IMG/VR virus record: IMGVR_UViG_3300011187_000049
Location: 1-26,429 of that record
Reading direction: 5' to 3' (one strand)
DNA from: a virus
Length of the DNA: 26,429 nucleotides
Part shown: piece by piece, positions 18,606 through 25,005 of the stretch
Numbering within the stretch: position 1 is the first letter of the stretch
Layout of the letters: each line of letters starts with the position of its first letter
Notes under the pieces: model-generated
Told to the model about the DNA's origin: nothing
Seen by the model: the letters and a program-made list of their open reading frames with translations, nothing else
Databases searched by the model: none
Translations under genes and position numbers: made by a program

Positions 18606-20825
18606 ATGAACGGCAGATTATTATTATCAGATTTAAAATTTTATACAGATTATTCAAAATACGATTACGATAAACAGGGTTATGAAACATGGTATGAATC
18701 AGTAGATCGTGTCATGGGAATGCACAAAAAGAAATTCTCACATATTAATAATGAAAAATTTGATGAATTATTAGATTTTACTACAACATTATATAAAAAT
18801 AAACAAATATTAGGATCGCAACGGGCATTACAATTTGGTGGTGAACCCATGTTTCGTCACCAAGCCAGAATGTTTAATTGTCTCACAAATTATGCAGATC
18901 GTATTAAATTCTTTCAAGAAACATTTTATTTATTACTTTGTGGTTGTGGTGTTGGATTCTCTGTACAAAAACATCATATAGAAAGATTACCCACAGTAAA
19001 AGGAAAAGGTAAGAGAACTAAAACGTTTGTAGTACCGGATAGTATAGAAGGATGGTCAGATGCATTGGGTGTACTATTATCTTCTTATTTTACGGGTGTC
19101 GTTCCTTTTCCAAAATACCAAGGAGTAGAGGTTCATTTTGATTTTTCAGAAATAAGACCAAAGGGATCATTTATTACTGGTGGCTTTAAAGCACCGGGGC
19201 ACAAAGGGTTACAGCAATCATTAAATCATATTGATACTCTCCTAAAGAAAGCAACACAAAATGATGAGAGACAATTAAAACCCATCGAAGTATATGATAT
19301 TGTAATGCATACGGCGGATGCTGTATTGAGTGGTGGTGTAAGACGTTCCGCAACTATTTGTGTATTCTCACCAGATGATGAAGAAATGATGAATGCCAAA
19401 ACGGGAAATTGGTATGAAACTAATCCACAAAGAGCAAGATCCAACAATTCGGCTTTACTTATTCGTGGTGAAACTTCATATGCAGAATATAAACGAATAG
19501 CGGAGAAAACGAAACAATTCGGGGAGCCAGCATTTATCTGGTCATGGCATAGAGACATTATGTTCAATCCATGTGTAGAAATTTCCATGTTTCCACAAAT
19601 TGATGGAATATCTGGTAATCAAGGTTGTAATTTATCTGAAATTAATGGTTCAATGTGTAATACAGAACAGGAATTTTATGATGCTTGTAAAGCCGCTTCC
19701 ATTATTGCAACGTTACAAGCTTCTTATACAGATTTTAAATATTTGGGTGAAGAATCTAAACGAATATTTGATCGTGAAGCATTAATTGGTGTATCAATAA
19801 CCGGATTTGCCAACAATCCAGAAATTCTTTTTGATGAAGAAATCTTGCGTAAAGGTGCACGAATAGTAAATAAATATAATAAGATTGTATCTGAAATTAT
19901 TGGTATAAACCCTGCGGCTCGAACGACTTGCGTGAAACCTTCTGGCAATGCTTCAGTAGTACTTCAAACTGCATCCGGTATCCACCCCGAACATTCTACA
20001 AATTACTTCAGGGTAATGCAGATGAATAAAGAATCCGAATTTACCAAATATATTATGGATCGTTATCCATACATGGTAGAAGAATCGGTATGGAGTGCAA
20101 CAAAATCTGATGTCGTGGTATTTGTTCCGGTCAGTAATGATAACAATGTATTAACCAAAAAAGATATGATTGGTGTGGATCACTTAAAAATGGTGAAAAA
20201 AGTACAAAATAGTTGGGTAGCTGAGGGAACACAGAAAGAATATTGCACTGTTGAAGGCATTCAAAACAATGTATCCAACACTATTATTGTAGATGATTGG
20301 GATGAGGTATTTGATTATATTTTTGAAAATCAGAATTTTTTCACTGGTACGAGTTTTATTCCAAATAATGGCGACAAACTATATAATCAGGCACCTTTCA
20401 CATCTGTTTTGATGATGGATGAATTGGTAGAAAAATATGGCGAAGCATATTTATTCGCTTCTGGTCTTATTGTTGATGGTTTACATGCCTTTAATAATTT
20501 ATGGGATGCTTGTAGTACTGCTCTATTTAATACAGAATTAGAACAAAGCTCGGAGAACGCATTAAAGTTGGATTGGGTAAGAAGGTTTAATCAATACGCT
20601 GATAGGTTTCTCGGTGGCGATTTAAATACTACTGCTGAATGTTTGAAAGATGTACATTTATATCACCGGTGGGTTAAAATAAATAGATATAAAGTGGATC
20701 ATGATTTACATGAAGTAGTCAAAGAGCCTAAGTATACAGATATTGATACTATGGGTTCGATGGCATGTTCCGGTGGTCAATGTTCCATTGATGATTGGGT
20801 ACTGGATAAAATGGAAAATAAGTAA
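18606..20825 (+). CDS. nrdJ: Class II (B12-dependent) ribonucleoside-triphosphate reductase
   Basis: A 739-aa monomeric-type adenosylcobalamin-dependent reductase converting NTPs to dNTPs; the length equals that of the Lactobacillus leichmannii enzyme. Visible features: MFNCLTNYADR with the first redox Cys (C92); CGCGVGFSVQ; the catalytic loop NPCVEI with the thiyl-radical Cys C323 and Glu two residues later; GCNLSEIN with the partner redox Cys C341; VKPSGNASVVLQTASGIHPE of the substrate-binding barrel; and a C-terminal CSGGQC pair (C721/C726) that shuttles electrons. No class I small subunit gene or class III activase is present. All twelve Trp are UGG. It supplies dNTPs for the replication genes just upstream. 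The gene starts after two hairpins and is followed by the remains of a homing endonuclease. Confidence 0.9.
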   Translation: MNGRLLLSDLKFYTDYSKYDYDKQGYETWYESVDRVMGMHKKKFSHINNEKFDELLDFTTTLYKNKQILGSQRALQFGGEPMFRHQARMFNCLTNYADRIKFFQETFYLLLCGCGVGFSVQKHHIERLPTVKGKGKRTKTFVVPDSIEGWSDALGVLLSSYFTGVVPFPKYQGVEVHFDFSEIRPKGSFITGGFKAPGHKGLQQSLNHIDTLLKKATQNDERQLKPIEVYDIVMHTADAVLSGGVRRSATICVFSPDDEEMMNAKTGNWYETNPQRARSNNSALLIRGETSYAEYKRIAEKTKQFGEPAFIWSWHRDIMFNPCVEISMFPQIDGISGNQGCNLSEINGSMCNTEQEFYDACKAASIIATLQASYTDFKYLGEESKRIFDREALIGVSITGFANNPEILFDEEILRKGARIVNKYNKIVSEIIGINPAARTTCVKPSGNASVVLQTASGIHPEHSTNYFRVMQMNKESEFTKYIMDRYPYMVEESVWSATKSDVVVFVPVSNDNNVLTKKDMIGVDHLKMVKKVQNSWVAEGTQKEYCTVEGIQNNVSNTIIVDDWDEVFDYIFENQNFFTGTSFIPNNGDKLYNQAPFTSVLMMDELVEKYGEAYLFASGLIVDGLHAFNNLWDACSTALFNTELEQSSENALKLDWVRRFNQYADRFLGGDLNTTAECLKDVHLYHRWVKINRYKVDHDLHEVVKEPKYTDIDTMGSMACSGGQCSIDDWVLDKMENK

Positions 20826-20847
20826 GATACGAACATTTTTAAGAATT

Positions 20848-20898
20848 TCACAGTTTAGATATAATGTTATAAATAATTAATATAAAACTAAACTGTGA
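20848..20898 (+). promoter_or_regulatory. Inverted repeat with TATAAATA in its loop, before endonuclease start
   Basis: Arms TCACAGTTTAG (20848-20858) and CTAAACTGTGA (20888-20898) are perfect 11-bp complements; further partial pairing (AAGAA/TTCTT) carries the right arm up to the ATG at 20904. The 29-nt loop contains TATAAATA (20868-20875), the T4 late promoter consensus. A long transcript from nrdJ would pair the region next to the start codon; a transcript starting downstream of TATAAATA would lack the left arm. Whether this phage uses T4-type late promoters is unknown. Confidence 0.5.
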
Positions 20899-20903
20899 TT
20901 CTT

Positions 20904-21515
20904 ATGGAATATATTTATAAAATAACTAATTTATAAAATAATAAATTTTATATAGGTAAAACTAAAAATTTAAGTAAAAGATGATTATATCATAAATCAA
21001 ATATAGGTAAAAAGAGGCACCATTTACATGATGCCATTAATAAAGGATATAATTTGGTAAAAGGTGGGAATGGTGGAGATATATTTTCTCAATTGTCAAC
21101 TAAAAGACAGAACGAAATAAAAGAAAAACTTAGAAAAAATATGAAGATTAATAATCCTATGTTTGATAAACATTCAAGAAATAAATGAGAAGAAAAAATA
21201 CAATCTAAAGAATATAAAAATAAAATGTCAAAATCTGTACGAGAGAGATATAAGAACAAACCAGAAATATTGGAAAAAAAGTCCAAATCGATGAAAAAAA
21301 CATTACAGTATCCAAAAATGAGAAAAAATGGAGTGGAGTTAGTCAGGGTAAAAAAAATTCACGCTGATTGGGTTATTTAATAACGACTGATAATAATGGA
21401 TAAAAAAATATTTATGAAACAAGTACTGATGCGGGGCAAATTAAAAGGGTGGAAATTTGAATTAACTAAAGAATTACCCAATTGGGTAGCAGACAACGAT
21501 ATTGAATTTATTTAA
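20904..21515 (+). pseudogene. Decayed GIY-YIG homing endonuclease (free-standing), UGA-using
   Basis: The start EYIYKITNL ... NNKFYIGKTKNLSKR is an unmistakable GIY-YIG domain. A TAA (20934-20936) replaces the residue normally Ile in 'ITNLINxKxYIG'. After HHLHDAINK the text jumps to GYNLVKGGNGGD, so the middle of the catalytic domain seems deleted. Near 21322-21328 an A run has lost one base: beyond it the other frame reads GVSQGKKNSR-UGA-LGYLIT, a typical NUMOD-type DNA-binding segment. Another TAA and a further frame change follow before GWKFELTKELPNW and TAA at 21513-21515. UGA stands where Trp is expected in NLSKR-W and NSR-W-LGY (20982-20984, 21365-21367), plus a third at 21186. So the gene evolved with UGA=Trp and then died. 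Confidence 0.85.
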
Positions 21516-21547
21516 TATTTGCATATAATAAATATTCATAGTATATT

Positions 21548-21574
21548 GGGGGAGTCATAAACATTCCCCCTTTT
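21548..21574 (+). terminator. Rho-independent terminator, first of a tandem pair
   Basis: Stem GGGGGA (21548-21553) / TCCCCC (21565-21570) followed by TTTT. It ends the nrdJ/endonuclease region. Confidence 0.75.
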
Positions 21575-21583
21575 GTTGTGGCG

Positions 21584-21624
21584 GGGGTATTGCTATAGTT
21601 GTGGTGCCCCTTTTAATTTTTTTT
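21584..21624 (+). terminator. Second tandem terminator, G-U rich stem
   Basis: GGGGTATTGC (21584-21593) pairs with GTGGTGCCCC (21601-21610) over ten positions, four of them G-U, with a 7-nt loop, then TTTTAATTTTTTTT. It forms only in the plus-strand RNA. It lies 10 nt after the first terminator. Confidence 0.6.
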
Positions 21625-21647
21625 AATTTTTAAAATAATTTTTTTAT

Positions 21648-22121
21648 ATGGCTGAACAAGCAAAAATGATCAAAGATAAGGCGTATTACAAAGACCCTGC
21701 CGATGTAATTGAATTGGCTAAACACGTAGAAAGAGAAAAAATGTTGGATATGGAAGGTGTTAATGTTGGATTCGTCTTAGTGGATCCGATGATCTCCGGA
21801 AAGAGTGTAGTAGCAAAAACTATCAATGCCAATAATGAAGTAAAATTGTATTCTGATTATGATTTTATTATTGAATTATCCATGGATGTTTGGGATATGA
21901 TTAATGATGATATCAGGTATAAAATCATTGAACACAATCTTCGTAGTATTTTTGTGGATGAAAATGATAGTAGTGGTAAAATTATAATGAAGAAGATGCA
22001 ACCGGATATTCAAGAATTTTTCCCAATGCTTCGTGATTATGGAGTAGAATGGATTTCGGAATTGAAAACAATTACTGAGTCTGTGCGTGAATTGGAAGTT
22101 CTTGAAAAGGTAGATTATTAA
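21648..22121 (+). CDS. Putative phage metallopeptidase-fold protein lacking HExxH
   Basis: A 157-aa soluble protein. Its layout resembles the putative phage metallopeptidase family: a strand with DYDFIIELSMDVWDMINDD, then a helix IRYKIIEHNLRSIFVDE, then a late PDIQEFFPMLRDYGVEWIS segment. In active members the helix reads DHELCHV or similar (HExxH zinc motif). Here it reads H96-N-L-R-S, so the Glu and the second His are missing and peptidase activity is unlikely. The N-terminal ~35 residues are charged. Both Trp are UGG. The gene starts a new unit after two terminators and the next ATG follows one base after the stop. Family assignment is from memory of the pattern and is moderate. Confidence 0.6.
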   Translation: MAEQAKMIKDKAYYKDPADVIELAKHVEREKMLDMEGVNVGFVLVDPMISGKSVVAKTINANNEVKLYSDYDFIIELSMDVWDMINDDIRYKIIEHNLRSIFVDENDSSGKIIMKKMQPDIQEFFPMLRDYGVEWISELKTITESVRELEVLEKVDY

Positions 22122-22122
22122 G

Positions 22123-22419
22123 ATGTATAACTCTAACAATGCAATTGCAAAGTTTTTAGGAAGTGTTGTTGATTATTTCCTATGGGGGCATTCCTTACAG
22201 GAAATAATTGAATATGCCATAAAAGGTATACCATATAAAGATGAAGATGGAATACCAATGAAAGTTATGGTAACCACGGAAGTGGATTATGAAAAAATAG
22301 AAGAAATAATAGAAGCTTCTGGCAAATTTAAATATCATGGTGGTTTTTATATCCATGATAAATATGGTACAGTGGATGAAATGAAAGCTTTACAATTAAT
22401 TAATGAGGAAAAAGTATGA
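22123..22419 (+). CDS. Hypothetical small protein; end depends on reading of UGA
   Basis: A 98-aa protein if TGA 22417-22419 is a stop, or 103 aa if UGA is read as Trp (ending MYTI and TAG at 22432-22434). It has helices EIIEYAIKGIPYK and VDYEKIEEIIEASGKF and a Gly-rich FKYHGGFYIHDKYG strand; no membrane segment. The single internal Trp (FLWGH) is UGG. It begins one base after the previous stop. The next ATG (22416) overlaps this TGA as ATGA, the classic coupled stop-start, which favours a true stop. This is the only gene end in the window where TGA may act as a stop. Function unknown. Confidence 0.65.
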   Translation: MYNSNNAIAKFLGSVVDYFLWGHSLQEIIEYAIKGIPYKDEDGIPMKVMVTTEVDYEKIEEIIEASGKFKYHGGFYIHDKYGTVDEMKALQLINEEKV

Positions 22420-22595
22420 ATGTATACGATTTAGAACCAGAAATTATTTATAATAAAGCTGAAGAAATGTATAAATCGGAATATAATATACCTGATGGAG
22501 TAGAATATACTAAAGATCAAAGGATGAAAATATTTGGATTGGGATTATTAATTTTTGATCGATTAAAAGAAAATACAAAAGAAAGAATTAGTTAA
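22416..22595 (+). CDS. Short hypothetical protein (59 aa)
   Basis: ATG 22416 to TAA 22593-22595. The protein (MNVYDLEPEIIYNKAEEMYK ... KIFGLGLLIFDRLKENTKER) is helical and charged, without Trp or Cys. Its start overlaps the previous gene's TGA in an ATGA junction and its stop is 6 nt before the dNMP kinase ATG, so it is packed within an operon. Codon use is like its neighbours. No function recognised. Confidence 0.6.
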   Translation: MNVYDLEPEIIYNKAEEMYKSEYNIPDGVEYTKDQRMKIFGLGLLIFDRLKENTKERIS

Positions 22596-22601
22596 ACTAT
22601 T

Positions 22602-23546
22602 ATGAAGAAAGCAATTATAACAATCAGTGGAGTATCTGGTAGTGGAAAGGATGAAGTACGTAAAATTATTCAAAAATATATTACCCCTTCAAATAAACGT
22701 ATCAATTTTGCTGATAAACTAAAACAAACAGCATCCATATTACTTGGTGTTGATGTAAAGAAATTTGAAGATCAAGATTTTAAAAATTCATATCTAATGG
22801 ATTGGGGAATGACTGTGAGGGAATTTCTTCAGAAGTTGGGTACAGAAGCAATTCGTAATGGCTTACATACTGATGCTTGGGTATTGGCATATCGTAATGA
22901 TGTATTCAATTCTACCGAAGATGTTATTTTAACTACGGATCTAAGAATGGAGAATGAATTTAATTGTTTTTCTTCATTACTGGATGATTATGAAGTTGTC
23001 AAAATTGGTATCAATCGGCTCACGTCTTTAGAAGATTGGTTGAGATTGGATGGTATTTATGATGATTTTTATAATAGTAAAAAAAGAAATAAAGAACAAG
23101 TTGGAGTAGATCAATATATTCATATTTTAAAGGATTTCAATATTAAAGCACTTAATACTAAAGAAGGTAAAGAAGGTAAAGAACGTATAGATCGGGTACT
23201 AAAAAAACGAACACATTTTTCAGAAATCGACATTCATGATTATGAATTTGATCATCCAATTGAAAATAGTCGGGACTTAAAAGAATTAGAAAATGAAGTG
23301 GTCTATGTTTTACGGGAGTATGATTTTTTTAAAGAATATCTTGGAAGATATAATAATCACGTAACAGATTTAGAAATTTATAATTATATGTCAAAGATTA
23401 CTAAACATATACCCAAATATTATATCGAAAAATATTTTGGGGAATTCTTCTCTGATCGGAATGGTGAATTTTTTAATGAAGCCAAAAAATATTATCCGGC
23501 TGACCCATTCAAAACAGCTAAAGCGATAGAAAAATTTCTGGTGTAA
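22602..23546 (+). CDS. Deoxynucleoside monophosphate kinase (T4 gp1-like)
   Basis: A 314-aa P-loop kinase likely to phosphorylate dNMPs to dNDPs. The P-loop SGVSGSGKD covers residues 9-17, close to the N-terminus as in dNMP kinases. INFADKLKQTASILLGVD matches the 'FAxxLK' segment after the P-loop. DWGMTVREFLQKLGTEAIRN is the conserved substrate/lid segment, and HTDAWVLAYRND and VILTTDLRMENEF (Walker B-like) follow. T4 gp1 is 241 aa; here residues ~165-314 form an extra or divergent charged C-terminal half of unclear role, with a KEGKEGKER repeat. All three Trp are UGG. It would cooperate with the NrdJ reductase in dNTP supply. Its TAA is 2 nt from the stop of the convergent minus-strand gene. 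Confidence 0.8.
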   Translation: MKKAIITISGVSGSGKDEVRKIIQKYITPSNKRINFADKLKQTASILLGVDVKKFEDQDFKNSYLMDWGMTVREFLQKLGTEAIRNGLHTDAWVLAYRNDVFNSTEDVILTTDLRMENEFNCFSSLLDDYEVVKIGINRLTSLEDWLRLDGIYDDFYNSKKRNKEQVGVDQYIHILKDFNIKALNTKEGKEGKERIDRVLKKRTHFSEIDIHDYEFDHPIENSRDLKELENEVVYVLREYDFFKEYLGRYNNHVTDLEIYNYMSKITKHIPKYYIEKYFGEFFSDRNGEFFNEAKKYYPADPFKTAKAIEKFLV

Positions 23547-23548
23547 TG

Positions 23549-23998
23549 TTATTTGGCTTTTTGGTAATGGGAGTATTTACTACCAATATTACCGAAGAAA
23601 AAGACACCAATATTCATTCATGTAAATTCAGATCATATATTTATTAATTCAGTAACATGTTCGAAATTATTGTAATACTCATATATCTGAGTTAATACGG
23701 CTACAGTTACAAACAACTGCAAGTATTTAAATATTTTATATTTTCTGGATTTTACTTTTTCTGATAGAGGAACTATGGGTGTTTCTTTATCAGAATTTTT
23801 GTTGTTTAATACCTTAACTGAAATGTTAGCTGAAGAGTATAGAGCTACATTCTTTCATGTAAACTCAATTCAGGCATCAAATAAAATGGGTACATCTTTA
23901 AATGCACCCGTGGATATAAAGAACACTACAATATTAAATATGGTAAAGCCAATTTGTAGAATTAAGAATCATCGATATTTTAAAGAGTTATTCTTCAT
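23549..23998 (-). CDS. Hidden membrane protein, all five Trp encoded by UGA
   Basis: This 149-aa gene is seen only if UGA is read as sense. On the minus strand ATG 23998-23996 runs to TAA 23551-23549 with UGA at codons 10, 43, 48, 122 and 127 and no UGG at all. The N-terminus is KYR-W-FLILQIGFTIFNIVV, a strong membrane helix (~10-30). A second hydrophobic stretch is KYLQLFVTVAVLTQIY (~91-106) and a third lies near 128-138 (MNIGVFFFGNIG). Between them are IEFT-W-KNVALYSSANISV and a Lys-rich loop. It overlaps the end of the upstream 237-aa gene by 11 nt, so it is co-translated, and faces the dNMP kinase tail to tail. A holin-like or other envelope role is possible but unproven. A plus-strand frame at 23775-24017 is its shadow. 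Confidence 0.75.
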
Positions 23999-24701
23999 TT
24001 TTAAATTTGAATTCTAAATAAGTAGTAGTTTCTTTTTGTTTTCTTATGTACTTATTAAGAATTTCGGGTTTATTTTTAATATTTTCAGATTCAAATTTAT
24101 CTCACAAAGTAATTAATACACCAATCGGTGTACCTTCACGTACCCGAATGGGAGTAGCAATAATATAGTAATTATTGTATGATTTCATAAATGATCTCAT
24201 TGTTAGTTCATCAACTTGTGTGACCGGAGCATAAAATATATTTTGTGTTAATACGTCATCGATAGTAATAGCGAATAATGCAACATTAAATGTATTAATA
24301 TCCATTGCATTTATGTTGGTATATTCAGCATGGTCTTCGGATATCAATGACATACGTTTGGCGTGAAAGTCGGCACCTATACGCTGACCATTGTGAAATC
24401 CAAAGAATAGAACTACATTTGATGATGTATTTATTCGATGCTCCATCAATTTTGTTTTGATTGATTTTTCAAAAGCAAAATTATCTATACCATATAATTT
24501 GTTATAGATATTGGAATCGTCCATGCGTTGGACTTGTTCGTAAGTTTGTTTGGTTAATTCAACGTTTTGTTTTATTAGATTTCAGTAATAAAACATAGTC
24601 AAATATGCAACACCAGTCATTAAGAACATGACGAAAATGAATGTAATTTTTTTTCATCCGTGTGAAAAAACGGTGTTGAGGAAATTTAGAATTGTATTCA
24701 T
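23988..24701 (-). CDS. Membrane-anchored protein with GAF/PAS-like domain, three in-frame UGA=Trp
   Basis: Minus-strand ATG 24701-24699 (directly after an in-frame TAA) to TAA 23990-23988, 237 aa. UGA at codons 16, 40 and 200 encode all its Trp; there is no UGG. A single membrane helix lies at about residues 19-39 (ITFIFVMFLMTGVAYLTMFY), followed by a coiled linker (LIKQNVELTKQTYEQVQR). Residues ~80-200 form a GAF/PAS-like domain: SSNVVLFFGFHNGQRIGADF ... NYYIIATPIRVREGTPIGVL; the 'FxFHNG' pattern recurs in membrane-anchored phage proteins as I recall. A standard-code call would start at Met60 and stop at codon 199, losing the membrane anchor and the tail. It lies 8 nt after the 75-aa gene and overlaps the following gene. 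Confidence 0.78.
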
Positions 24702-24709
24702 TTAGTAAA

Positions 24710-24937
24710 TTATTTTTTGATGGCACCAGACCAATATTTACTTCGTTGCCATAGAATTTTATGATATTTCTCAAACATATCAGCTACGACATCATTGATT
24801 ACTTTTTCCATTTCCTTATCACTCAACTTTTTTTCTATATCTTTCAAAGATTTATCCAATTCAGTTTGAATGATGGAGCGTATTTCAGATTTATCAGCAT
24901 TGGATAACTCTTCGAGTAAAAGTTTTGAAATGGGCAT
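24710..24937 (-). CDS. Small helical protein, first gene of the minus-strand cluster
   Basis: A 75-aa protein, highly charged and helical (NADKSEIRSIIQTELDKSLK; KKLSDKEMEKVINDVVADMF), ending in an aromatic/basic patch ILWQRSKYWSGAIKK. The pattern 'LxxxLWxRxxxWxxAL' at the C-terminus recalls short proteins of unknown role in other T4-like phages. Both Trp are UGG. No membrane segment. It is separated by 8 nt from the membrane-anchored 237-aa gene, so the three minus-strand genes look like one operon running toward the dNMP kinase gene. Confidence 0.68.
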   Translation of the reverse strand: MPISKLLLEELSNADKSEIRSIIQTELDKSLKDIEKKLSDKEMEKVINDVVADMFEKYHKILWQRSKYWSGAIKK

Positions 24938-25005
24938 AATTATTATTTTATATCAAGTTTTCATAGTTAATTATATTCTAATTACTATTTTCCAATAATA
25001 TCATA
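24938..25005. promoter_or_regulatory. Divergent intergenic region, likely promoters
   Basis: A 68-bp, very A/T-rich gap between the minus-strand cluster and the plus-strand SNF2 helicase. Both transcription units should be read outward from here. Several TATAAT-like boxes are possible but none can be chosen confidently by eye. Confidence 0.3.

Noticed and set aside
23161-23185. GAAGGTAAA repeat in the dNMP kinase gene as a regulatory repeat
   Set aside because: It is two short in-frame copies encoding KEGKEG within coding sequence, most simply a local slippage duplication.
23775-24017. Plus-strand 80-aa frame
   Set aside because: Antisense to the recoded 149-aa membrane protein and to the end of the 237-aa gene; no domain or start context.
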